Made by a program: the position numbers and the translations under genes
Shown here: in pieces, positions 7,832 to 15,779 of the stretch
Layout of the letters: every line of letters begins with the position of its first letter
Position numbering within the stretch: position 1 is the stretch's first letter
Notes under the pieces: model-generated
Database searches by the model: none
Told to the model about the DNA's origin: nothing
What the model saw: the letters and a program-made list of their open reading frames with translations, nothing else
Assembly: GCA_026417155.1 (NCBI GenBank)
Contig: JAOADU010000037.1
Location: forward strand, 1-46,762
Source of the DNA: Bacteroidales bacterium
GTDB taxonomy: Bacteria; Bacteroidota; Bacteroidia; Bacteroidales; GWA2-32-17
Length of the DNA stretch: 46,762 nucleotides
Reading direction: 5' to 3'

Positions 7832-8671
7832 ATGAAACAATTCTTTATTATAATGCCATTACTTTGTTATTGTTTTACGTTTTCTCAAACTTGTCAAGAT
7901 GTTATTAATCAATCATTGCAAAAAATTTCCGAATTGCAAACAGCTTCATTTTACATAATTGCCAAAGAACGTTTTGGTAACGATTTTAAATTAGAAAAAG
8001 CATTTTACAAAGTGCAAAACAATCCATTAGCCATTTATTATAAGCAATTATTTCCACCAACTCATGCTGAGGTACTAATCAATGAAAAATATCAAAAAAT
8101 GGCATTAGTAAATCCTAATGGGTTCCCTTATATAAGCTTAAAATTAAGTCCGTTTGGAGAAAAATTACGCGAAAAACAACATCACAATATATTTCAAGCA
8201 GGTTTTACATACATTAAGAGCGTACTAATATATTTAAAAAATAAATATAATGTTTCATGGACAGATGTTTGCCAATTATTCGAAACCGTCAAAATAAAAA
8301 ACACCGAATGTTATAAAATAACTCTTATCAACAAGTTTTACAAAATAACAGACTATACATTGCCAAAAGATATTTCATTACAAACATTGGCTTTGCAATT
8401 GTTTTTATGCGACTATAAAATTCTTGAGTTGAATCCTGAAATAAAAAACATTTTTTCCATTTTACCCAAAGGAACAAAAATAAAAATACCAAGCGATTAT
8501 GCTCAAAAAATAGTAATGTTCATTGATAAATCTACTCTATTACCCATTAAAATTGAAGTTTACGACGAAATAGGACTTTTTGAAGAATATATGTTTGAAG
8601 ACATTACAATTAATCCTAAATTTAGTCCATTAGATTTCGATGAAAATAATAAAGATTATGGTTTCAAATAA
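7832..8671 (+). CDS. Exported DUF1571-family protein with embedded LysM-like segment
   Basis: A 279-residue protein with a signal peptide (cleavage near FSQT). The pattern is that of Bacteroidota DUF1571 proteins: an early FYKVQNNPLAIYYKQ, then ALVNPNGFPYISLKLSPFG, KQHHNIFQAGF and the C-terminal TLLPIKIEVYDEIGLFEEYMF. The beta-rich fold resembles the LolA/LolB lipoprotein-carrier class, so an envelope role is likely, though no function is proven. Between about residues 177 and 226 a stretch (ISLQTLALQLFLCDYKILEL, then LPKGTKIKIPSDYA) reads like a LysM peptidoglycan-binding motif. It may tie the protein to the cell wall. It lies 27 bp after rsmG and overlaps the DUF2147 gene. Confidence 0.75.
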   Translation: MKQFFIIMPLLCYCFTFSQTCQDVINQSLQKISELQTASFYIIAKERFGNDFKLEKAFYKVQNNPLAIYYKQLFPPTHAEVLINEKYQKMALVNPNGFPYISLKLSPFGEKLREKQHHNIFQAGFTYIKSVLIYLKNKYNVSWTDVCQLFETVKIKNTECYKITLINKFYKITDYTLPKDISLQTLALQLFLCDYKILELNPEIKNIFSILPKGTKIKIPSDYAQKIVMFIDKSTLLPIKIEVYDEIGLFEEYMFEDITINPKFSPLDFDENNKDYGFK

Positions 8672-9113
8672 AGCACTTTTTATATTAACAATAGCTGTAA
8701 TATTTTTCAGTGTAACAAGTAAATCTCAAACTCACAGCGACGATATATTAGGGAAATGGCTTACCGAGAAAAACGAAGCTATTGTACAAATTTTCAAAAC
8801 AAGCGATGGAAAATATGCAGGTAAAATAATATGGCTTAAAGAGCCATTAAATGAACAAGGGAAACCCAAAACCGATATTCACAATCCCAACCCCGAACTC
8901 AGACAAAGACCTATTTTAAATCTTGTATTTATGGCAGGTTTTGTATACAACGATAACGAATGGGAAAATGGTATTATATACGACGCTAAAAGCGGCAATA
9001 CATACAAAGCTAAAATTACCATGACCGATAAAAATACACTCAACTTGAGAGGATATATTGGATCGCCAATGTTTGGAAGAACTACCGTATGGAAAAGAAA
9101 ATTTGATAAATAA
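8658..9113 (+). CDS. Exported DUF2147-family protein
   Basis: I prefer the ATG at 8658 over the one at 8640: it gives a clean signal peptide (MVSNKALFILTIAVIFFSV, cleavage near KSQT) and a smaller overlap, 14 bp, with the DUF1571 gene. The mature part of about 125 residues shows the DUF2147 pattern: ILGKWLTEKNEAIVQIFK, DGKYAGKIIWLKEP, WENGIIYDAKSGNTYKAKI and LRGYIGSPMFGRTTVWKR. These small periplasmic beta-barrel-like proteins are widespread in Proteobacteria and Bacteroidota; their molecular role is not established. The overlap implies coexpression with DUF1571. Confidence 0.8.
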   Translation: MVSNKALFILTIAVIFFSVTSKSQTHSDDILGKWLTEKNEAIVQIFKTSDGKYAGKIIWLKEPLNEQGKPKTDIHNPNPELRQRPILNLVFMAGFVYNDNEWENGIIYDAKSGNTYKAKITMTDKNTLNLRGYIGSPMFGRTTVWKRKFDK

Positions 9114-9162
9114 TTTTATATTGTAAAAAATACATTGTATTTTAGTAAATAAATATTGAACA

Positions 9163-11637
9163 ATGAAAACAAATCAACATCATAGCAGTGCCCACTACTT
9201 AGATATTTTAAATAAAATCTCGTATGAGCTTTCTTTCTCAATGCCTTTCGAAAAAGCATTTAATATTATTTTGCAACATCTAATTTTGCTCGAAGAAATT
9301 GATGCTGCAGCTTTTTATAACTTAAAATCCGATGGAACTCTCACTATTGACAAAACTATAAACTTCCCCGAATCATTATTAAAATCAAAACATCTATACA
9401 CACACGATTCCAAAGAAACCGAATTGTTACTCAAAGGAGAAACCATACTCATTGAATATCCTTCGCCCGACGATTTCTTTTCCATACAAAAACATATCTC
9501 GGATGCTCAATGGTCAATAATTTCACCTGCACGCCTTAATGGTGACGTTATTGGATGTTTAGTATTCATTGGGAAAAAAAACATCGGAAACTCTGCACTT
9601 CTGCTTAAAGTCATCGAAAACGTAAGTTACAAAATCGGCGGTGTTATTGGACGAATGGAATCGGACAAAGATATCAGCGAAAAACAAAGAAACCTTGAGC
9701 AACTGTTACAAAGTTTTCGCGATATTATTGTAATAACAAACAAAGAAGGAAAAATTATCTATTTCAATTCGTTACTTCCAGAAAAAACTGGCTTTCTCGA
9801 AGATGAGCTAAATGGACTTTACATATATCAACTTTTTCCTGACGAACTCGCTTTTGATGTAAAAAAAATTCTGCTCGAAAAAAATATTTCTTTTCATACA
9901 GGAGAAAACTTTCTGCTTTATCCATTATTGAGCGCCAATAAAGAAATAATTCCTGCCGAAACCATTGTTTCGAGGGTATTATGGTCAGGAAAAAATATGT
10001 TGCTTTGGAGTATTCGCGACTTAAAAGATAGAAAACTTGCCGAAGAAGAAATTGCCATTGCCCGAAAAAAAGCCGAAGAAGCCAATCAAGCAAAAACAGC
10101 ATTTTTAACAAACTTGAGCTTTGCCTTGCGTATTCCATTAAGTTCCATTTTGGGAATGAGCGAATTATTAATTAAAACCGACTTAAATAAAAATCAATTC
10201 AATTTTATTAATATAATCAATCGCTCAGCAGAACAATTAATGCTTATTGCCAATCAACTACTCGATATTTCCCACATTGAAAAAGGCGAATTACGATTAG
10301 AAGAAAAAGCATTTAGTTTAAAAGATGCCGTTATTCAGGTGCTCAATCAACAGTATTTTAAAGCATATAACAAAGGAATAGAAATCATTTGCGATTATGT
10401 TTCATACGGCGATGATATTATTTTAAAAGGCGATGCGCTTCGACTTTCTCAAATATTGCAAAATATCATAGATAATGCTATTAAATTTACCGACAGAGGG
10501 AAAATAGAAATCAATATACAACCCAAGCAATTACAAAACGATCAACAAATAGAAATTTTCTTTTCTATTAAAGATACTGGCAAAGGAATGAACCAAGAAA
10601 CTTTGCAGCAAATTTTATCCAACTGTAAACAAAAAAGCCCCATAAGCAATCCTTCTACAGGAGATTTTGGTTTAGGATTAATTATTGCGTATAATCTTAT
10701 TTCCATCATGGGTTCTACTCTTAATATTGAAAGCATACCAGAGATAGGAACCACCATGTCATTTACATTAACATTCAAAACAGGAAGCTTATCCGACATT
10801 TTACTACAAGAGCCCCAGAGCCCATTTGAAGTTAATGCCCCAACGAAAGACCACATATCTGTCCTTGTTGCCGAAGACCAACCTTTTAACCAGATTGTTA
10901 TTCAATCTATGCTTCAGGAGTGGGGATTTGAAGTAGATATTGCCGAAAATGGTAAACAAGTTATTGACAAACTATCGAATAAACATTACGATGTAATTCT
11001 TATGGATATCTTCATGCCCAAAATGAATGGAATAGAAACAGCTCAATATATTCGAACTCAAATGAACAAACCTATATGCCATATCCCTATTATTGCTATA
11101 ACTGCCAATGCTTACACCGAAGAACATAGAAAATTTTTAGAAGCTGGAATCAACGACACCATAACAAAACCTTTTAAATCATATTTACTTTTTAGTAAAA
11201 TCATCCATTTATTAGGAGTTTCGAAAGCAAGTTTTGCAAATAAACATCAACACGTTGCTAACGCTAATGATGTTGTTTCGTCGGCAGAGCAGAAATTTTA
11301 TGATTTGGAACTAATTAAAAACTTAGCCAAAAATCAAAAAGACTCCATTATTAAAATGCTAAATGTTTTTATTGAGAAAAGCACCTTAGAACTTCAACAA
11401 TTGCAAGAATATACATACTTACAAGATTGGGAAAAAGTAGCTTCTATTACTCATAAAATGAAGCCATCGTTTGCCTATCTTTCGATGAAACAACTCGAAA
11501 GTCTTGTCCAACAAATACATCATTTAGCAAAAAATAATGAACAATTAGATAAAATACCTAAACTTGTACAAAATACCAGGAGTTTACTTACTTTTGTGAT
11601 TGAAAAACTTCACGAAGAAATAAAAAATTTATCCTAA
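9163..11637 (+). CDS. Hybrid histidine-kinase-like protein lacking the H-box histidine (GAF-PAS-HisKA*-HATPase-REC-HPt)
   Basis: An 824-residue cytosolic multidomain signalling protein; no membrane helix is visible. Order: GAF-like sensor (about 25-165), PAS (175-290), a short coiled coil, dimerisation helices (310-375), HATPase_c (420-540; Asn438, DTGKG 471-475, GLGL 503-506), a receiver with phospho-acceptor Asp615 and Lys669, and a C-terminal HPt domain with His764 (ITHKMK). The H-box, normally S-H-E-L/I-R-T-P-L, here reads SFALRIPL: Phe320 replaces the phosphorylated His, Ala321 the catalytic Glu and Ile324 the Thr. Autophosphorylation at the usual site is therefore impossible, although ATP-binding, receiver and HPt residues are kept. 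It may act as an ATP-bound scaffold, or relay phosphate supplied by another kinase. gamma-CA follows after 2 bp. Confidence 0.88.
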   Translation: MKTNQHHSSAHYLDILNKISYELSFSMPFEKAFNIILQHLILLEEIDAAAFYNLKSDGTLTIDKTINFPESLLKSKHLYTHDSKETELLLKGETILIEYPSPDDFFSIQKHISDAQWSIISPARLNGDVIGCLVFIGKKNIGNSALLLKVIENVSYKIGGVIGRMESDKDISEKQRNLEQLLQSFRDIIVITNKEGKIIYFNSLLPEKTGFLEDELNGLYIYQLFPDELAFDVKKILLEKNISFHTGENFLLYPLLSANKEIIPAETIVSRVLWSGKNMLLWSIRDLKDRKLAEEEIAIARKKAEEANQAKTAFLTNLSFALRIPLSSILGMSELLIKTDLNKNQFNFINIINRSAEQLMLIANQLLDISHIEKGELRLEEKAFSLKDAVIQVLNQQYFKAYNKGIEIICDYVSYGDDIILKGDALRLSQILQNIIDNAIKFTDRGKIEINIQPKQLQNDQQIEIFFSIKDTGKGMNQETLQQILSNCKQKSPISNPSTGDFGLGLIIAYNLISIMGSTLNIESIPEIGTTMSFTLTFKTGSLSDILLQEPQSPFEVNAPTKDHISVLVAEDQPFNQIVIQSMLQEWGFEVDIAENGKQVIDKLSNKHYDVILMDIFMPKMNGIETAQYIRTQMNKPICHIPIIAITANAYTEEHRKFLEAGINDTITKPFKSYLLFSKIIHLLGVSKASFANKHQHVANANDVVSSAEQKFYDLELIKNLAKNQKDSIIKMLNVFIEKSTLELQQLQEYTYLQDWEKVASITHKMKPSFAYLSMKQLESLVQQIHHLAKNNEQLDKIPKLVQNTRSLLTFVIEKLHEEIKNLS

Positions 11638-11639
11638 CA

Positions 11640-12152
11640 ATGGCAATAATAATACCCGTCTTGGGCAAAGAACCTTCATTTGGCCATGATTGCTTTTTAG
11701 CACCCAATGCAACAGTTGTAGGCGATGTAATAATGGGCAATTATTGTAGTGTATGGTTTAATGCTGTTGTCAGAGGTGATGTGCATTATATTCGCATCGG
11801 CAATTACGTAAATATTCAAGATGGTGCAATTATTCACTGCACTTATCAAAAAGCACCTGTAAATATTGGCAATTATGTTTCCATAGCTCACAACGCTGTT
11901 ATACATGGTTGTACTATTCACGATAACGTATTAATAGGTATTGGAGCTATTATTTTAGATAATTGCATAATTCACAGCAATAGTTTAATTGCTGCTGGTT
12001 CGGTATTATTAGAAAATACCATCGTTGAAGCAGGTAGTGTATATGCTGGAATCCCTGCAAAAAAAGTAAAAGATATTGACCCAGAACTGCTTAAAGGACA
12101 AGTTGAGCGTATAGCTCATAGTTATCAAATGTATGCAAGCTGGTATAAATGA
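11640..12152 (+). CDS. Gamma-carbonic-anhydrase-like left-handed beta-helix protein
   Basis: A 170-residue protein built of hexapeptide repeats ([LIV]-G-x4) that form a left-handed beta-helix, with a C-terminal helix (LKGQVERIAHSYQMYASWY). Three histidines that usually bind the metal in the trimer are kept: His66 (IIHC), His84 and His89 (IAHNAVIHGC). This is the YrdA/PaaY/CaiE-like branch of gamma-carbonic anhydrases. Many members of that branch have weak or no proven CO2-hydrating activity, so carbonic anhydrase is a family name rather than a demonstrated function. It begins 2 bp after the kinase-like gene and overlaps the transglutaminase-like gene by ATGA. Confidence 0.88.
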   Translation: MAIIIPVLGKEPSFGHDCFLAPNATVVGDVIMGNYCSVWFNAVVRGDVHYIRIGNYVNIQDGAIIHCTYQKAPVNIGNYVSIAHNAVIHGCTIHDNVLIGIGAIILDNCIIHSNSLIAAGSVLLENTIVEAGSVYAGIPAKKVKDIDPELLKGQVERIAHSYQMYASWYK

Positions 12153-13582
12153 AAGCACTATTTTTTATTTTAATTAGTTTTTTGGTTTTGCTAAGCATAT
12201 TTTTTTCTGTAAAAAATAATAATGAACCGCCTTATTATTACAATTATTCCGTAACATTGAACGATACGGTTTCTACCACTCCTTTTTTTTATATATTAAA
12301 TTCTAATAATAAAGACGTTTTTTTAACATTTAATTTCAATAATCAATTTTTAACCTCTTATCAATTGCCAAGAATTACAGATACCACCTCTTTTGTAAAA
12401 AATTATTTTAATTTTTTTACCAATCGATTATCTCATTTAGATTATTTAAACCAACATCATATAGAACCTCTTGTTCGTTATAATTCTCTGGGTGTAGGCT
12501 TGTGCGGAAAACTTTCTAAAATCTTTTGTTTTACCATGACCTACAATGGAATTCCTTCACGATTGCTTTACTTAAACGGACATGTTGTTTGCGAACTATA
12601 CTATCAAAATCAATGGCATTTATTCGACATAGACAGAAAAACATTCTTCGAGCAGAATCAAAATATTCTATCATTCAAACAATTACTTTCTGACATGGAT
12701 AGCATAACATATTTATCTGCAAATGAATTTTTACTTTATTCCACTCAAATTAATTATTACAAAAATTTATACTCTACTACTCTCGACAATTTTTATGATT
12801 CTATTGCTAACGTCGTAAACGATAGCTTGATTATTCAACTTCCACCTAAAAGTACATTAGAAATTCCTGTTTACGACAACAATAGTATTGACCCTTTAGA
12901 TTCATATCATGCGTTTTTAAGAATCACTATTCATGATCTTAATAACAAGATATTTCTTCAAAATCCATTAGTTATCTCCAAAATTGAAGGTACAGGTCGA
13001 GTGTACTACAATCAACAAACTTATACTTTCCCTGATGATTCAATTCGTTTCAAATTCGATATTTTAACAAATTACAATTATCAAGAAGAAATTACTATAC
13101 TACAGATTAAAGATTCTTTATCTATTTATTATAGAATCAATCCGCTATTAGTAAAGCCATCTAAATTCAATGAATTTGATTGTTATTCTTCGTTACCACT
13201 AATTATAAAGCCTACTATTAAACAAATCACCCAACCATCAATTAAATTATTTGAACAAGCAATTATTGAAGATAATAATTTTTTATGGTTAAAGAAGCAA
13301 CTTCCCTTTTTACCTAAGCAACCTATCTTTTCCGTTTATTACTCATACATCAGCCCAAAACTTTCAAAACTTCAAATTGATTCAATAGGAACAAAAAATA
13401 GAATTGCTTTAATAAACGAGTTATTTTTAGATAATAATGTAATGTACGACGAAAATTCGTATTATACTATCTGGTATTGGATTTTATTTATGGATAATGA
13501 TGAATTTATGCGTTCGTATAACTTTTATTACAAATACTATTCTTTCTTAAAACTTATCCATGAATATCAATCGAAGTCATAA
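12149..13582 (+). CDS. Exported or membrane-anchored transglutaminase-like protein
   Basis: A 477-residue protein with an N-terminal hydrophobic segment (residues 3-21) that acts as signal or anchor. Residues 115-162 show the transglutaminase/cysteine-protease core: GVGLCGKLSKIFCF with Cys119, then GIPSRLLYLNGHVVCEL with His145, then WHLFDID with Asp160. Spacing and flanking residues (GIPSR before the His, W before the Asp) match bacterial transglutaminase-like enzymes, which may act as peptidases or cross-linkers. The regions on both sides match no family I know; the C-terminal 300 residues are rich in Tyr, Asn and Ile. It overlaps the gamma-CA gene by 4 bp and its end abuts the convergent envC-like gene. 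Confidence 0.7.
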   Translation: MKALFFILISFLVLLSIFFSVKNNNEPPYYYNYSVTLNDTVSTTPFFYILNSNNKDVFLTFNFNNQFLTSYQLPRITDTTSFVKNYFNFFTNRLSHLDYLNQHHIEPLVRYNSLGVGLCGKLSKIFCFTMTYNGIPSRLLYLNGHVVCELYYQNQWHLFDIDRKTFFEQNQNILSFKQLLSDMDSITYLSANEFLLYSTQINYYKNLYSTTLDNFYDSIANVVNDSLIIQLPPKSTLEIPVYDNNSIDPLDSYHAFLRITIHDLNNKIFLQNPLVISKIEGTGRVYYNQQTYTFPDDSIRFKFDILTNYNYQEEITILQIKDSLSIYYRINPLLVKPSKFNEFDCYSSLPLIIKPTIKQITQPSIKLFEQAIIEDNNFLWLKKQLPFLPKQPIFSVYYSYISPKLSKLQIDSIGTKNRIALINELFLDNNVMYDENSYYTIWYWILFMDNDEFMRSYNFYYKYYSFLKLIHEYQSKS

Positions 13583-13593
13583 TCTGCAATAAA

Positions 13594-14877
13594 TTAGTTC
13601 ATTCTCGAAATCCACAATTCGGGGTTAAGTTTAATATTTCCATTCCAAATTTGAAGTTCTACGAATGTTTTATCTTCGTCGGGGTCTGTACCTGCCGTCC
13701 CTATTGTTTGTTTTGTTTTAACTTTTTGTCCAGAAACAACCGATACTTCGCTTAAATTGGCATACACAGTAAAATAATTGCCATGACGAATAATAACTAC
13801 TTTATTTTTTCCTGGTATTGATAAAACTTTTGTAACCTCTCCATCGAAAATACTACGCACTCTGGCCGAAGGTAATGTTCCTATTTGCACTCCATCGTTT
13901 CTTACTTTTATGCCTTTTAATACGGGATGCTCATGTTCGCCATAAGTTGAAAGAATAACTCCCCTTTCGGTTGGCCAAGGTAGTAATCCTCTGTTCGATT
14001 CAAATTTATCATTTACCAATTGTTCTTCGGGAGTTAATAATGGTTCGGGTTTCTTGCTTTCTTCTTTTGCTGTGGTAGCTGGCTTATTTGTAATATTAGC
14101 CTTTGCTTTGTTTTCTTCTTTTGCTTTACGCGCAGCTTCTTCGCGTGCTTTTCTAAGTTCTTCGGCTATTAATTGTTTAATTGTTTCTTGAAGTTGTCGG
14201 TCGGCTTTTTTTTGTTCGGCAAGTTTTTTCAGCAATTCGCTTTCTTGTTTTTTCAAACTACCAAGAACTTTTGTTTGTTCTTCTTTATCTTGCGATAATA
14301 TTTTCTTTTCTTGTTCGCTCTCGTTACGCAATTGTTCTTTTTGAAGTTTCTTTTCGCGCAATTGCTCTAAAACGCTTTTTATTTCTTCTTTTGTAGAAAT
14401 AATCCGTTTAATTTGCTTTTGACGATATTCGCCATAATATTGTAGGTATTTTAACCGCCGATATGATTTATTAAAATCGTCGGCAGATAAAACAAAGATA
14501 ATTTTATCGTATGCCGAACGTGTTTTATATGCAAAAATTAACATGCGAGCATACGCATCTTTTAATTTTTTCAAATCACTTTCTAAAGTGTCGAGTTTAG
14601 CATACAATTGTTGCATGCGTTTGTCGAGTATGGCAATTTCTTGTTGTATGTTTTGTATTAACTCTTCGCGGGCTTTAATTTTTTTATTTAGTATTAATAA
14701 CTGATTCATTGAATTTTTCTTTTCCTGTCGAGTTTTTTTCAATAGCGAATTTGTATATTCTATTTCTTTTAACGTTTGTCGGCGTTTGGCTTCTAATTCT
14801 TTTCTATCTTGTGCTTTAATCGAAAAAAATATCATTAACAATATGAGCAAACTTATGAATCGAACAGATGAATTCAT
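13594..14877 (-). CDS. EnvC-like murein hydrolase activator (degenerate LytM/M23 domain)
   Basis: A 427-residue exported protein: signal peptide (cleavage near KAQD), a long coiled coil (about 25-260), a Lys/Glu/Ala-rich linker and a C-terminal LytM domain (300-425). In active M23 peptidases zinc is held by H-x-G-x-D and H-x-H. Here the first motif reads RNDGVQIG (Asn327, Gln331) and the second reads YANLS with LQIW, so the ligands are gone. This is the situation in E. coli EnvC, which does not cut peptidoglycan but activates amidases during cell separation. It is the last gene of the dut operon, 2 bp after the DUF4292 gene. The amidase partner is not in this window. Confidence 0.87.
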   Translation of the reverse strand: MNSSVRFISLLILLMIFFSIKAQDRKELEAKRRQTLKEIEYTNSLLKKTRQEKKNSMNQLLILNKKIKAREELIQNIQQEIAILDKRMQQLYAKLDTLESDLKKLKDAYARMLIFAYKTRSAYDKIIFVLSADDFNKSYRRLKYLQYYGEYRQKQIKRIISTKEEIKSVLEQLREKKLQKEQLRNESEQEKKILSQDKEEQTKVLGSLKKQESELLKKLAEQKKADRQLQETIKQLIAEELRKAREEAARKAKEENKAKANITNKPATTAKEESKKPEPLLTPEEQLVNDKFESNRGLLPWPTERGVILSTYGEHEHPVLKGIKVRNDGVQIGTLPSARVRSIFDGEVTKVLSIPGKNKVVIIRHGNYFTVYANLSEVSVVSGQKVKTKQTIGTAGTDPDEDKTFVELQIWNGNIKLNPELWISRMN

Positions 14878-14879
14878 GT

Positions 14880-15779
14880 TTAATAGAGCTTTTTATATGA
14901 TTCTGGAATGGTTATACTAAAATTAAAAGGCTGATTTAGAGTAATTTTCTGATATTGTAGCTTTAACACAACGGTTTGTGTTGAATCTTTAATATGAAAG
15001 TCGATAGATGTTGGAAAGTATGTTTGATGAATTCGTTCAAAATTACCATAGTTTACAAGTAAATACCTGTTTTCGATATAATCAAATACTTCTACCGTTT
15101 GAATTTTAAATAGTTTGGGAAGAATTTTTATATTTTCTACAATATAATTGTTTTCATCTTTCAATGGCTTTTTCATCATTCGTTTTATTTTGTGTTTGCG
15201 ATGAGTTTTTAACACGTAGTTTACTGAATCTTTATCTCGAAAGAATGTTTTTTTAATATAATCTCGTTCGCTGCTATTGGGATTCATGGCTAAATTACGC
15301 TCTTCGTCTGTTTCAGAAAACAAAAATATTTGATTTGTAAAGATAGATTGCAAATCGGTATAAGCTAATTCTACGTGCAATAAATTTTCGAAATAATTGT
15401 AAGGCTTAATTAAATATTCGCGTTTTAGCTTATTGAGAAAAATAACACTATCTTTAGATAATACAACGCGAGCTACTTCAATTCCTAATGGTGCTGTCAA
15501 ACTAATCCACATTAAACTATCCTTTTTTATCCGCAACACTCCCTCCAATTCGTGAGTTTCTTGCGAAAATTCGGCTTGAAGTTTGAATTTTATTGAAAGA
15601 TTTTCATACATCAAATATTTACTTGTAATAGAATCTAATAATTTACCTATTCCGTAATTTTTCAGTTTTGGTTGGTTAGCAGTAGCATCGCCCGATTGTT
15701 TTAAAGTAGGACGTTGAGTTTTGCACGAGTGCAACAAAATAAACACAAAAATAATCAACAGGCTTAGTGTTAGTCTCAT
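14880..15779 (-). CDS. DUF4292 lipoprotein (LolA/LolB-like)
   Basis: A 299-residue lipoprotein: the N-terminus MRLTLSLLIIFVFILLHSC ends in a lipobox with Cys19. The body shows the DUF4292 pattern of Bacteroidota: LSIKFKLQAEF early, then GVLRIKKDSLMWISLTAPLGIEVARVVLSKDSVIFLN in two short runs, LLHVELAYTDLQSIFTNQIFL, and a late YFPTSIDFHIKD. The pattern of short beta-strands is like LolA/LolB lipoprotein carriers, which suggests binding of an acyl chain or lipoprotein at the outer membrane; this is inference. Position between a TPR gene (TAATG overlap) and envC-like (2 bp) recurs in this phylum and suggests an envelope-biogenesis unit. Confidence 0.82.
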   Translation of the reverse strand: MRLTLSLLIIFVFILLHSCKTQRPTLKQSGDATANQPKLKNYGIGKLLDSITSKYLMYENLSIKFKLQAEFSQETHELEGVLRIKKDSLMWISLTAPLGIEVARVVLSKDSVIFLNKLKREYLIKPYNYFENLLHVELAYTDLQSIFTNQIFLFSETDEERNLAMNPNSSERDYIKKTFFRDKDSVNYVLKTHRKHKIKRMMKKPLKDENNYIVENIKILPKLFKIQTVEVFDYIENRYLLVNYGNFERIHQTYFPTSIDFHIKDSTQTVVLKLQYQKITLNQPFNFSITIPESYKKLY

